Assembly: GCA_947086925.1 (NCBI GenBank)
Contig: CAMUAL010000001.1
Location: 40,377-104,376, forward strand
Source: an uncultured Clostridia bacterium
GTDB lineage: Bacteria > Bacillota > Clostridia > Christensenellales > Pumilibacteraceae
Direction of reading: 5' to 3'
DNA: 64,000 bases
The translations under genes and the position numbers were made by a program. This document shows, piece after piece, positions 54,219 to 61,791 of this stretch. The notes under the pieces were generated by a model. That model saw nothing but the letters and a program-made list of their open reading frames with translations, made no database searches and was not told where the DNA came from. Each line of letters starts with the position of its first letter. Position 1 is the first letter of the stretch.

Positions 54219-55802
54219 ATGGAAACTTACGGAATCGAAAAATACGGTATAATGAGTCCCAAAAGCGTAAATCGCAATCTCAGTCCCGCAGTGTTGGTGG
54301 AAACGGCTTTGAAAACCGAGCCTTGCCGCCTTACCGACAAAGGCGCGCTTTTGATTGAAACGGGCAAATATACGGGCAGAAGTCCCAAAGACCGTTTCGT
54401 TGTAGACGAAGACGGCGTAAGAGACGAAATAAATTGGGGTGCGGAAAACAAGAAAATATCGGTAGATGCGTTCAAGCGCATTTACGGAAAAGTTGCCGCA
54501 TACCTCAGCAACCGCGACATTTATCTGTTCGACGGATTTGCGGGAGCCGACCCCAAATTCCGCATAAGCGTTCGCGTTATAAACGAGTACGCATCGCAAA
54601 ATCTTTTCATGCACAACATGCTTTTGCGTCCGACCGAGGCGGAACTTAAAAATTACAAAGCCGACTTCACGGTAATATGCGCCCCCGGTCTTAAACTCGA
54701 CGCCGAAAAAGAGGGTATAAACAGCGAAGCGGCGATAATACTTTCGTTCACCGAAAAACTTGTAATAATCGCGGGCAGTAAATACTGCGGCGAAATGAAA
54801 AAATCCGTATTCAGCGTAATGAACTATCTTCTTCCCAAAAAAGGAGTTTTGGGCATGCACTGCTCGGCTAACATGGCAAAAGACGGCAGCGGCAACACCG
54901 CGCTGTTTTTCGGGCTTTCGGGTACGGGCAAAACCACACTTTCAGCCGACCCTAACCGCGGACTTATAGGCGACGACGAGCACGGCTGGGGCGACGACGG
55001 AATATTCAACATAGAGGGCGGTTGCTACGCTAAGTGCATCGATTTGTCCGCCGAAAAAGAACCCGAAATTTACGGTGCAATCCGTCACGGCGCGGTTATG
55101 GAAAACGTGGTTGTAAACGAGGCGACCCGCGAACCTAACTATGCCGACAATTCGCTTACCGAAAACACCCGCGTGGCTTATCCCGTAGACTTTATTCCGA
55201 GCGCGGTTATTCCCGGAGTGGGCGGACACCCCAACACCGTTATCTTCTTAACCGCCGACGCATACGGCGTACTTCCTCCCGTAAGTAAGCTTACAAACGA
55301 ACAGGCAATGTACTACTTTGTTTCGGGCTATACAAGTAAAGTGGCGGGAACAGAGCGCGGAATCACCGACCCCGTTTGCACCTTCTCTACTTGTTTCGGC
55401 TCTCCGTTCCTTCCGCTCGACAGCAGCGTGTACGCCGAGCTTTTGGGCGAGAAAATCCGCAAGCACAATTCTTCCGTTTACCTTATTAACACCGGTTGGA
55501 CGGGCGGCGCGTACGGCGTAGGCAAGCGCATGTCGCTTCCCGCAACTCGCGCTATTGTAAGCGCGGCGTTAAACGGCGAGCTTGCGAAAGCAGAGTACGA
55601 AACCGAACCCTTCTTCGGTCTTGCGGTTCCCAAAGCTTGTCCCGGAGTGGATTCGCAAATCCTCAATCCGAAAAATGTATGGAAGGATAAAAAAGAATAC
55701 GACCGTCTTGCGAAAAAACTTGCGGGCGAATTTGTGCAGAACTTTAAAAAGTACACTCACATGCCGGCGAATATCGTAAACGCAGGACCGAGCGGCAAAT
55801 AA
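54219..55802 (+). CDS. pckA: Phosphoenolpyruvate carboxykinase, ATP type
   Basis: The 527-residue enzyme converts oxaloacetate and ATP to PEP, CO2 and ADP (or the reverse, CO2 fixation in many anaerobes). It has the substrate arginine region ETGKYTGRSPKDRFVVDE, the kinase-1a loop GLSGTGKT (residues 232-239; K238) followed by the metal-binding DDEHGW and the end segment. The long leader with tandem repeats sets it apart from its neighbours and suggests post-transcriptional control. AAGGAGAT precedes the ATG; a terminator follows. Confidence 0.97.
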   Translation: METYGIEKYGIMSPKSVNRNLSPAVLVETALKTEPCRLTDKGALLIETGKYTGRSPKDRFVVDEDGVRDEINWGAENKKISVDAFKRIYGKVAAYLSNRDIYLFDGFAGADPKFRISVRVINEYASQNLFMHNMLLRPTEAELKNYKADFTVICAPGLKLDAEKEGINSEAAIILSFTEKLVIIAGSKYCGEMKKSVFSVMNYLLPKKGVLGMHCSANMAKDGSGNTALFFGLSGTGKTTLSADPNRGLIGDDEHGWGDDGIFNIEGGCYAKCIDLSAEKEPEIYGAIRHGAVMENVVVNEATREPNYADNSLTENTRVAYPVDFIPSAVIPGVGGHPNTVIFLTADAYGVLPPVSKLTNEQAMYYFVSGYTSKVAGTERGITDPVCTFSTCFGSPFLPLDSSVYAELLGEKIRKHNSSVYLINTGWTGGAYGVGKRMSLPATRAIVSAALNGELAKAEYETEPFFGLAVPKACPGVDSQILNPKNVWKDKKEYDRLAKKLAGEFVQNFKKYTHMPANIVNAGPSGK

Positions 55803-55847
55803 CATTGCGTTATTAACGCTTATATAAAACAGAGTTATCTTATCGAA

Positions 55848-55875
55848 AAGCGGTGCATTTCGCATCGCTTTTTTA
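55848..55875 (+). terminator. Terminator after pckA
   Basis: Nine-bp stem, AAGCGGTGC (55848-55856) with GCATCGCTT (55862-55870), then T. Confidence 0.88.
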
Positions 55876-55993
55876 TATGGCGAATAACGGTGTAGTTGCA
55901 TAGTATAATATATCGAGCCGCCGCAAGTCGGGCACATTAAACGGCTTATTCACAAAAAAAGTATAAAAAATTTCGGAAACTATGTTAAAACAG

Positions 55994-56021
55994 TTTACAA
56001 ATGCCGCATTTATGATATAAT
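55994..56021 (+). promoter_or_regulatory. Promoter of the acidic zinc-ribbon protein gene
   Basis: TTTACA (55994-55999) and TATAAT (56016-56021), 16 bases apart. Confidence 0.6.
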
Positions 56022-56051
56022 AATTGCGAATAAAAAGGGGTGCGACTTTCC

Positions 56052-56537
56052 GTGAAAAAAGAAGATAAAAAACCTGTATATATTCTCTGCCCGAGATGCG
56101 AGCTGAACTACATTAAAAGCAAGGATAAATACTGCACGGTGTGCAAAGCCGAAATGGGACTTGTAGACCCGAGTATTCTGTTGCCCGACGACGAGGAGGC
56201 AGGACTTGAAAAACTCTGTCCGGTGTGCCACGTAAACTATATCGGTGAAGAAGAAGAAATTTGTTTTTTGTGCCTTAAAGAGCGGGAAGAACGCGAAGCC
56301 GCCGACAGCAAAAACGAGTGGGACGAAATCGAGCATGACTCAGACGGCATAAGCACGCCCATGGGAATATTGCCGCTCGAAGACGAAAGTCTGCTGAGCG
56401 ACGAGGATTCCGAGGAGGAAGAAGAAAGCGAACACGAAACAGTGGACGATTTCGAGTATCCGGAAATCGACGACGACGAAGATTACGACGACGAAGACGA
56501 CGAAGATTACGACGAGGACGGCTACGACGAAGATTAA
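56052..56537 (+). CDS. Acidic zinc-ribbon protein, unknown function
   Basis: The 161-residue protein (from the GTG at 56052, MKKEDKKPVYILCPRCELNY) has two cysteine-pair knuckles: CPRC with CTVC (residues 13-33) and CPVC with CFLC (about 55-75). The rest is acidic, and the last 50 residues are nearly all Asp, Glu and Tyr (DDDEDYDDEDDEDYDED). A frame start at 56040 would also be possible, but GGGG at 56037-56040 fits as ribosome-binding site for 56052. No family recognised. Confidence 0.65.
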   Translation: MKKEDKKPVYILCPRCELNYIKSKDKYCTVCKAEMGLVDPSILLPDDEEAGLEKLCPVCHVNYIGEEEEICFLCLKEREEREAADSKNEWDEIEHDSDGISTPMGILPLEDESLLSDEDSEEEEESEHETVDDFEYPEIDDDEDYDDEDDEDYDEDGYDED

Positions 56538-56549
56538 CATTACAAAAAC

Positions 56550-56583
56550 AATAGCGCAACGGCAGTCGGTTCGTTACGCTATT
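56550..56583. terminator. Bidirectional terminator
   Basis: AATAGCG-C-AAC (56550-56560) pairs with GTT-A-CGCTATT (56573-56583), with flanking A and T runs. The XRE gene stop codon lies inside the 3' arm (56579). Confidence 0.75.
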
Positions 56584-56776
56584 TTTTATACATTATAATG
56601 TCTTCTACTTTGCAATCGAGTATCCTGCAAAAATCGTCTATTTTTGCGGTGCTTATTCCTTGACCGTGCTTTATGCGGTTTATTGTCGCGCTGCTTATGT
56701 TGTGTTTGTTTATCAGGCAGTACGTTGATATGTTTTTTATTTTAAGTGTTTTCCAAAACGGGTCGTAGCTAATCAT
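56579..56776 (-). CDS. XRE-family transcriptional regulator
   Basis: The 65-residue protein is a single Cro/CI-type helix-turn-helix domain: TYCLINKHNISSATINRIKH, then GISTAKIDDFCRILDCKVEDII. It is probably a dimeric repressor. No ribosome-binding site precedes the ATG, and its promoter places the transcript start on the ATG. It is divergent from an unknown gene, with overlapping promoters and a small palindrome between, so autoregulation is likely. Confidence 0.8.
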   Translation of the reverse strand: MISYDPFWKTLKIKNISTYCLINKHNISSATINRIKHGQGISTAKIDDFCRILDCKVEDIIMYKK

Positions 56777-56782
56777 ATTTAA

Positions 56783-56833
56783 ATTTTACCATGATGTTAC
56801 ATACTTGACAATACTCATAATTATGACTATAAT
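56783..56833. promoter_or_regulatory. Divergent overlapping promoters with central palindrome
   Basis: Plus strand: TTGACA (56805-56810), 17 bases, TATAAT (56828-56833). Minus strand: TTGTCA (complement of 56806-56811), 17 bases, TAAAAT (complement of 56783-56788). The two -35 boxes share the same bases, so only one polymerase can bind. ATGTTACAT (56794-56802) lies in the minus-strand spacer and may be the XRE operator. Confidence 0.65.
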
Positions 56834-56854
56834 TAAACAAAAGGAGATAAAAAT

Positions 56855-57208
56855 ATGGATAATGACAGAGAGCAGAAACTTATTTTACTCGAAAGTCTTT
56901 TGGAAAAATTCGTAGACGGCAAGCCGCCCAAAGAAAAGAGCGAAATGCTTAACACCGATTTTAAAAAGTTAATAACGATAGGCGGCGAAAGTTTCGATTC
57001 TTGCGTAGAAATATATTATCCCGCTTATGAATCGGTGCTTGTTTCACTGTTTTCCGAACGCTCGGGAATAATTACATTGCGTCCCATGCTTAAAGAAGAC
57101 TTTGACGCACTTGTAAACAAGATAATGATTTTGCCCTCCGACAAGCTTACATCCGACGAACGGAAAATCCGCTCGGAAGTCGAAACAATGGGATTACCGC
57201 TTTTATGA
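56855..57208 (+). CDS. Uncharacterised protein, 117 residues
   Basis: The soluble protein (MDNDREQKLILLESLLEKFV... TIGGESFDSCVEIYYPAYE... PMLKEDFDALVNKIMILPSDKLTSDERKIRSEVE) looks like helix-strand-helix with no membrane segment or known motif. AAAGGAG precedes the ATG, and the promoter is consensus. It reads away from the XRE gene, which probably controls it; whether the pair is a toxin-antitoxin unit cannot be told from sequence. A terminator follows. Confidence 0.6.
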   Translation: MDNDREQKLILLESLLEKFVDGKPPKEKSEMLNTDFKKLITIGGESFDSCVEIYYPAYESVLVSLFSERSGIITLRPMLKEDFDALVNKIMILPSDKLTSDERKIRSEVETMGLPLL

Positions 57209-57241
57209 TATATTATAAGCAAGTTAATACAAAACATAAGT

Positions 57242-57267
57242 GCACCGCTGTAAATCGGTGCTTTTTT
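57242..57267 (+). terminator. Terminator after the 117-residue protein gene
   Basis: GCACCG (57242-57247) pairs with CGGTGC (57256-57261); then six T. Confidence 0.85.
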
Positions 57268-57297
57268 ATAAGATTCGTTATTATGCAAACTCGTTAA

Positions 57298-57435
57298 GCG
57301 GTCGTATGGCAAATTAAGGCACATCAGGCAAACGACAAAGCCGTAATGCAAGCGTACGGATTCGATTATAAAACAATGACCGAAAGCGAGTGCGTTGCGG
57401 AACTTATGAAAATGTACAAAACAAAAAAAGAGTGA
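57298..57435 (+). pseudogene. Remnant of a DNA methylase (C-terminal end)
   Basis: Open frame without a proper start, 45 codons, V-W-Q-I-K-A-H-Q-A-N-D-K-A-V-M-Q-A-Y-G-F... then MTESECVAELMKMYKTKKE and stop. The AHQANDxAVMxAYGF-type end with SECVAxLMxMY resembles the C-terminal tail of large restriction-modification methylases in Clostridia. Upstream sequence is stopped in frame (TAA at 57295), and nothing else of the gene remains. This marks a lost R-M or methylase gene. The family call is from memory of the motif and needs a search. Confidence 0.55.
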
Positions 57436-57450
57436 CGTCACTCTTTTTTT
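57423..57450. terminator. Perfect 28-base palindromic terminator
   Basis: Seven A, GAGTGAC, GTCACTC and seven T form a perfect palindrome. It serves as terminator in either direction: for the methylase remnant (whose stop lies inside) and for the Veg-like gene on the minus strand. Confidence 0.88.
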
Positions 57451-57456
57451 GTATCG

Positions 57457-57699
57457 TTATTTTGCCTCGGTAAGTTTAATGTCGCCGCATATTACGTCGC
57501 TGTACGAGCATGAGAGTAGCTCGTGAGATTTTACGTTATTCAGTTTAAGGGTGAACACCTGCGGGTAAACGGCGAGAATACTGCCGTTGTATTTCAGAAT
57601 TTTTTTGCGACCTTTGTTTACGGATATTTTAAGAGGGACTCCGCATAAATTATTTATATATTGTTTAACTTCTTCTATATTACGGGCGCATTTTCTCAT
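57457..57699 (-). CDS. veg: Veg-like protein
   Basis: The 80-residue protein has the pattern of the Veg family: an N-terminal helix (IEEVKQYINNLCGVPLKISV), NKGRKKILKYNGS, YPQVFTLKL and SYSDVICGDIKL. Veg stimulates biofilm formation in Bacillus and is conserved in Firmicutes. I chose the ATG at 57699, giving the usual length; GGGGAAAA lies somewhat far upstream. An ATG at 57717 or TTG at 57729 would extend it by 6-10 residues. Veg commonly neighbours the SPOCS/LysM gene and ispE, as here. Confidence 0.75.
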   Translation of the reverse strand: MRKCARNIEEVKQYINNLCGVPLKISVNKGRKKILKYNGSILAVYPQVFTLKLNNVKSHELLSCSYSDVICGDIKLTEAK

Positions 57700-57830
57700 A
57701 GTACAAGTTTTCCCCATAGGTGATTGCAAATATACGGGAATAAAAAAATTTTGTTCTAAGCATGACGGACACGTTATATAATATAGTGTTATTTAGGACA
57801 AATCATCTTTTTTAGGAGGCAAAGACACTT

Positions 57831-59339
57831 ATGGCTTTTGAACCTGTTTATTCGCTTTTCTCTCCGTCGTACCCCGTAAACTTAGCCGAGGGGCAGGCGG
57901 TGATAGAGGCGAGACTTATTCCGCAGGGTTATTCTGTGGGTAAGGTGCTATCCGCATCGGCGGAAGTTAGCGTGACGTGCGGTGAAGTTTTCACCGGAGA
58001 AGCGCGGTACAGCGGAAAGGCGAATTTTCGGGTGCTTGTGCTTGACGGCGACGGTATTTGCCGTAGCCTTGACTATGTAGCCGAATTCACCGACAAACTG
58101 ACGGGCGACGGCATAACCGCCGGCAGTCAGCCCGTTTTGGAATGTTCGGTACTCGATACCGACATAGCTCTTGCAACCGAGCAGGAAATAAAGCTTGTTT
58201 GCGTGGCTCAGGTGCGGCTTATGGGGGTAGGCTCGGGCGATATTCGTTGCCTTACCGACGGCGGCGAGGGGATTTACACCCATGACGACCGCTTGAATTA
58301 TACCCGTCTCGGCGCAAAGGGCAGCGAGAGTCAGCCCGTAACCGACACGGCAAATGCGGGCGACGTAGACGAGCTTTTATTCTGCGAGCCGAGATGCACG
58401 GTTGTTAAACGCGTGGCTAATATCGACATGATTTCGGTTGAGGGTGTAATTATAACCGATATAACCGCGCGCAAGGGCGATTCGATTGTTTCGATTCGAC
58501 ACGAAACTCCCTTTACGTGCGAGCTTGCGGCAATCGGCACGCACAGCAGCGACATTTGCTTTGTGGGCGCAACCGTTTCGTCATGCAGTGCCGAGCTTAT
58601 CGGCGGCGAGAGCGCGAGCGTAGCGTTGTCGTACACGCTCATGTTAAACTACTGCACGTATTCGGAAGATTCGGTTAATCCCGTGTGCGACGCTTTCAGC
58701 GTAAGCAATGAGCTTTTAATATCGGGCGAATCGATTAAAATGCCCGTGCCGCTTTGCGAGGACATGTTTTTCGAGCGCGTGGAAGGCAAGGTGACGTTAG
58801 ACGAAAGCATGCCCGCCGCCGACAGAATACTTGCGGTGTGCGGAAGCAGACTCAGCATAACGGGCGCGGAGGCGGCTGACGGAAAACTCACCGCCGAGGG
58901 TATGGTTGCTTGCGGAGTGGTTTATGCCACCGAGGACGGACAAAAAGCGTCGGCGGCTGTGGAACTTCCTTTTTCGATAACGGTTTCCGCGCCGCTTAAA
59001 GAGGGCGACACGGTTACGGCAAAGGGAATAGTTACCGACGTAACGGTAAAGGTGCGCCGCGACGGCGAGCTCGACATTAAAGCCGACATTGCGGTTGAAT
59101 ACAGCGCGTGCCGCGAAGAAGTCAAATACGTTATAAGTCAGCTCGATTTGGGCGAGGAAAGAGCTTTGCCTACGGGCGCGGTTGCAATCCACATAGCGCG
59201 CAAGGGCGAAACGCTTTGGGAGGCGGCAAAGGCTCTCGGCACAACGCCCGAAAACGTGCTTCTTCAAAACCCCGGAATCGCGCTTCCGCTGTCGGGCGGC
59301 GAACGAATCGTAACATACAGGTGTTTAAGCGGAAAATAA
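57831..59339 (+). CDS. SPOCS (DUF3794)/LysM protein
   Basis: The 502-residue protein contains two or three SPOCS/DUF3794 modules (for example LPAQ-like EGQAVIEARLIPQGYSVGKVL, later GKVTLDESMPAADRILAVCG and TVTAKGIVTDVTVKVRRDGE) and ends in a LysM domain (HIARKGETLWEAAKALGTTP... NPGIALPLSGGERIV). Such proteins occur in sporulating Clostridia and are linked to the spore coat. There is no signal peptide, which fits coat deposition from the mother cell. AGGAGGCAAAG precedes the ATG. Confidence 0.85.
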   Translation: MAFEPVYSLFSPSYPVNLAEGQAVIEARLIPQGYSVGKVLSASAEVSVTCGEVFTGEARYSGKANFRVLVLDGDGICRSLDYVAEFTDKLTGDGITAGSQPVLECSVLDTDIALATEQEIKLVCVAQVRLMGVGSGDIRCLTDGGEGIYTHDDRLNYTRLGAKGSESQPVTDTANAGDVDELLFCEPRCTVVKRVANIDMISVEGVIITDITARKGDSIVSIRHETPFTCELAAIGTHSSDICFVGATVSSCSAELIGGESASVALSYTLMLNYCTYSEDSVNPVCDAFSVSNELLISGESIKMPVPLCEDMFFERVEGKVTLDESMPAADRILAVCGSRLSITGAEAADGKLTAEGMVACGVVYATEDGQKASAAVELPFSITVSAPLKEGDTVTAKGIVTDVTVKVRRDGELDIKADIAVEYSACREEVKYVISQLDLGEERALPTGAVAIHIARKGETLWEAAKALGTTPENVLLQNPGIALPLSGGERIVTYRCLSGK

Positions 59340-59368
59340 AACTGCTCAGTAAATGAATCCGCACAAAG

Positions 59369-59395
59369 CCGCCGAAATACAATCGGCGGTTTTTT
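59369..59395 (+). terminator. Terminator after the SPOCS/LysM gene
   Basis: CCGCCGA (59369-59375) pairs with TCGGCGG (59383-59389), then six T. Confidence 0.9.
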
Positions 59396-59420
59396 AATTG
59401 CATTATACATAATTTAAGTA

Positions 59421-59449
59421 TTGCAAAATCGGATTTGATGTGATATAAT
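59421..59449 (+). promoter_or_regulatory. Promoter of the NfnAB-like pair
   Basis: TTGCAA (59421-59426), 17-base spacer, TATAAT (59444-59449). Confidence 0.7.
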
Positions 59450-59491
59450 ATAAAAAAAACAAAATAAAAAACTTATAAAAGGGTGAAACGT

Positions 59492-60352
59492 ATGTATAAA
59501 ATCGTCAGAAGAAAGAACCTTAATCCGACGGTTACGCAAATGGAAATAGAAGCTCCGCTTGTTGCCCGAAAAGCCAAAGCGGGACAGTTTATTATTCTGC
59601 GCGTAGACGACGAGGGTGAAAGAATCCCGCTGACCGTGGCGGGCGTAAACCCCGCCGAAGGAACGGTTAAAATAATTTTTCAGATAGTCGGTGCGACAAC
59701 CGAAAAACTCAACCGTAAAAACGAAGGGGATTTTATAACCGATTTCGCGGGGCCGCTCGGCGTTCCCACTCACATAGAGGGGCTTAAAAACGTGTGCGTT
59801 GTGGGCGGCGGAGTAGGCTGTGCAATAGCAATGCCCGTAGCCGCGGCGCTTCATGCGCAAGGCACGCGCGTTACAAGCATAATCGGATTCCGCAGTAAAG
59901 ACCTTCTTATTTTGGAAGACGAGTTTAAAAAGTGTTCCGATTCGCTCACCGTTATGACCGACGACGGCTCGTACGGGCGGCACGGCAACGTAACCGTACC
60001 TCTCGGCGAAATGCTTGCCGCGGGCGAAAAATTCGATATGATAATTACGATAGGTCCGCTTATTATGATGAAGTTCGTTACGCTTACGGCTAAGCCTTAC
60101 GGCACGCCCGTAACCGCGTCGATGAATCCCATTATGATAGACGGCACCGGCATGTGCGGCGGTTGCCGTCTTACCCTTAACCGCGACGGAAAAAGAATAA
60201 CCGAATTTGCATGCGTAGACGGTCCCGACTTCAACGCTTACGAAATCGACTTCGACGAGGCTATGTCGCGCGGAAGAATGTATGCGGATTTCGAGCGTAA
60301 GGCGCACGAGGAAACATGCAATCTGTTTAAAAACGCAAAAGGGGGTAAGTAA
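59492..60352 (+). CDS. Ferredoxin-NADP reductase-like flavoprotein (NfnA/DHOD-PyrK-like)
   Basis: The 286-residue protein is a flavin/NAD-binding subunit (AGQFIILRVDDEGERIPLTV for FAD; VVGGGVGCAIAMPVAAAL for NAD) with a C-terminal 2Fe-2S cysteine motif (GTGMCGGCRLTL... FACVDGPDF). With the next gene it forms the NfnAB pattern: electron-bifurcating NADH-dependent ferredoxin:NADP oxidoreductase in anaerobes. Alternatives are sulfide dehydrogenase subunits. I use the ATG at 59492 (AAAGGGTG upstream), not the GTG at 59483. It lies two bases before the next gene. Confidence 0.85.
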   Translation: MYKIVRRKNLNPTVTQMEIEAPLVARKAKAGQFIILRVDDEGERIPLTVAGVNPAEGTVKIIFQIVGATTEKLNRKNEGDFITDFAGPLGVPTHIEGLKNVCVVGGGVGCAIAMPVAAALHAQGTRVTSIIGFRSKDLLILEDEFKKCSDSLTVMTDDGSYGRHGNVTVPLGEMLAAGEKFDMIITIGPLIMMKFVTLTAKPYGTPVTASMNPIMIDGTGMCGGCRLTLNRDGKRITEFACVDGPDFNAYEIDFDEAMSRGRMYADFERKAHEETCNLFKNAKGGK

Positions 60353-60354
60353 TT

Positions 60355-61767
60355 ATGGCAATCAATCCGAAAAAGCATGAAATGCCCACGCAAAACGCGG
60401 CGGAGCGTGCGAAAAACTTCCGCGAGGTTGCGCTCGGCTACACCGAAGAAATTGCGGTTGCCGAGGCTCAGCGTTGTCTTAACTGCAAAAACAGACCTTG
60501 CGTAGAAGGTTGTCCCGTAAATATCAACATACCCGATTTTATAACGAAAATCAAAGAAAAAGACTATGAGGGCGCGTATAAGGTTATATACGGCTCGTCG
60601 TCGCTTCCCGCGGTTTGCGGCAGAGTTTGCCCGCAGGAAACTCAGTGCGAAAGCAAGTGCACGCTCGGCATTAAATTCGAGCCCGTGGGCATAGGCAGAC
60701 TCGAACGCTTTGTCGCCGACTATCACAACGCCCATTCGTCGGAAATCCCCGAAGCGGAAAAAAGCAACGGGCATAAAGTGGCGGTGGTAGGCTCGGGTCC
60801 GTCGGGTCTTACGTGCGCGGGCGACCTTGCGAAAAAGGGTTATAAGGTTACGGTGTACGAGGCTCTGCACACGGCGGGCGGCGTGCTTGTGTACGGCATA
60901 CCGGAATTCAGACTTCCCAAATCGATTGTGGCAAAAGAGGTAAATACGTTAAAGGCTTTGGGCGTAGACGTTGAAACAAACGTCGTAATAGGCAAAACTC
61001 TTACCGTAGACGAACTTTTCGACATGGGGTATAAGGCGGTGTTTATCGGCTCGGGCGCAGGGCTTCCCAACTTTATGGGTATAAAAGGCGAATCGTACAA
61101 GGGCGTATATTCCGCCAACGAGTTTTTAACGCGCAGTAACCTTATGAAGGCATATAAGGATAATCCCGACACCCCAATTATGAAGGGCTGTAAATTTGCG
61201 GTCGTAGGCGGCGGCAACGTGGCTATGGACGCGGCGCGTACCGCGCTCAGACTCGGAGCGGAAAAAGTGTACATAGTATATCGTCGCTCTATGGAAGAAC
61301 TCCCCGCAAGGCGTGAAGAAGTTGAACATGCCGAGGAGGAGGGAATCGAGTTTAAACTGCTTTGCAATCCGGTGGAAATATTCGGTTACGACAACCCCGA
61401 AAATCCGCGCGACCCCAAAAACGGATTCGTCTGCGGCATTAAGTGCATACGCATGGAACTCGGCGAACCAGACAATAAAGGCAGGCGTCGTCCCGTGCCG
61501 GTGGAAGGCTCGGAATTTACCTTAGACGTGGATTCGGTAATTATGGCGATAGGCACTTCGCCTAATCCGCTTATTAAAGACACCACGAGCGGACTGCAAG
61601 TAAATGCGCACGGCGGCATAATAGTAGACGAGAACGGGCTTACCACGCGTAGCGGAGTGTATGCCGGCGGCGATGCGGTGACGGGCGCGGCAACGGTAAT
61701 ATCGGCTATGGGCGCGGGCAAGCTTGCGGCAAAGGCTATCGACGAATACCTTTCGAAAAAGAATTGA
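60355..61767 (+). CDS. Glutamate synthase small subunit-like flavoprotein (NfnB/GltA)
   Basis: The 470-residue protein has an N-terminal iron-sulfur domain (CLNCKNRPCVEGCPVNI, then CGRVCPQETQCESKC) and two nucleotide-binding Rossmann folds (VAVVGSGPSGLTCAGDLAKK for FAD; FAVVGGGNVAMDAARTAL for NADPH), ending GAATVISAMGAGKLAAKAID. It is like GltD/NfnB. No glutamate synthase large subunit is nearby, so the NfnAB reading is favoured. Its TGA stop is in the same frame as the following ispE gene. Confidence 0.88.
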   Translation: MAINPKKHEMPTQNAAERAKNFREVALGYTEEIAVAEAQRCLNCKNRPCVEGCPVNINIPDFITKIKEKDYEGAYKVIYGSSSLPAVCGRVCPQETQCESKCTLGIKFEPVGIGRLERFVADYHNAHSSEIPEAEKSNGHKVAVVGSGPSGLTCAGDLAKKGYKVTVYEALHTAGGVLVYGIPEFRLPKSIVAKEVNTLKALGVDVETNVVIGKTLTVDELFDMGYKAVFIGSGAGLPNFMGIKGESYKGVYSANEFLTRSNLMKAYKDNPDTPIMKGCKFAVVGGGNVAMDAARTALRLGAEKVYIVYRRSMEELPARREEVEHAEEEGIEFKLLCNPVEIFGYDNPENPRDPKNGFVCGIKCIRMELGEPDNKGRRRPVPVEGSEFTLDVDSVIMAIGTSPNPLIKDTTSGLQVNAHGGIIVDENGLTTRSGVYAGGDAVTGAATVISAMGAGKLAAKAIDEYLSKKN

Positions 61768-61791
61768 CGGCATAAAGGCAAAAGGGTTAAA

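Noticed and set aside
56579..57208. Calling the XRE/117-residue pair a toxin-antitoxin system
   Set aside because: The genes are divergent rather than in an operon, and the 117-residue protein has no toxin motif.
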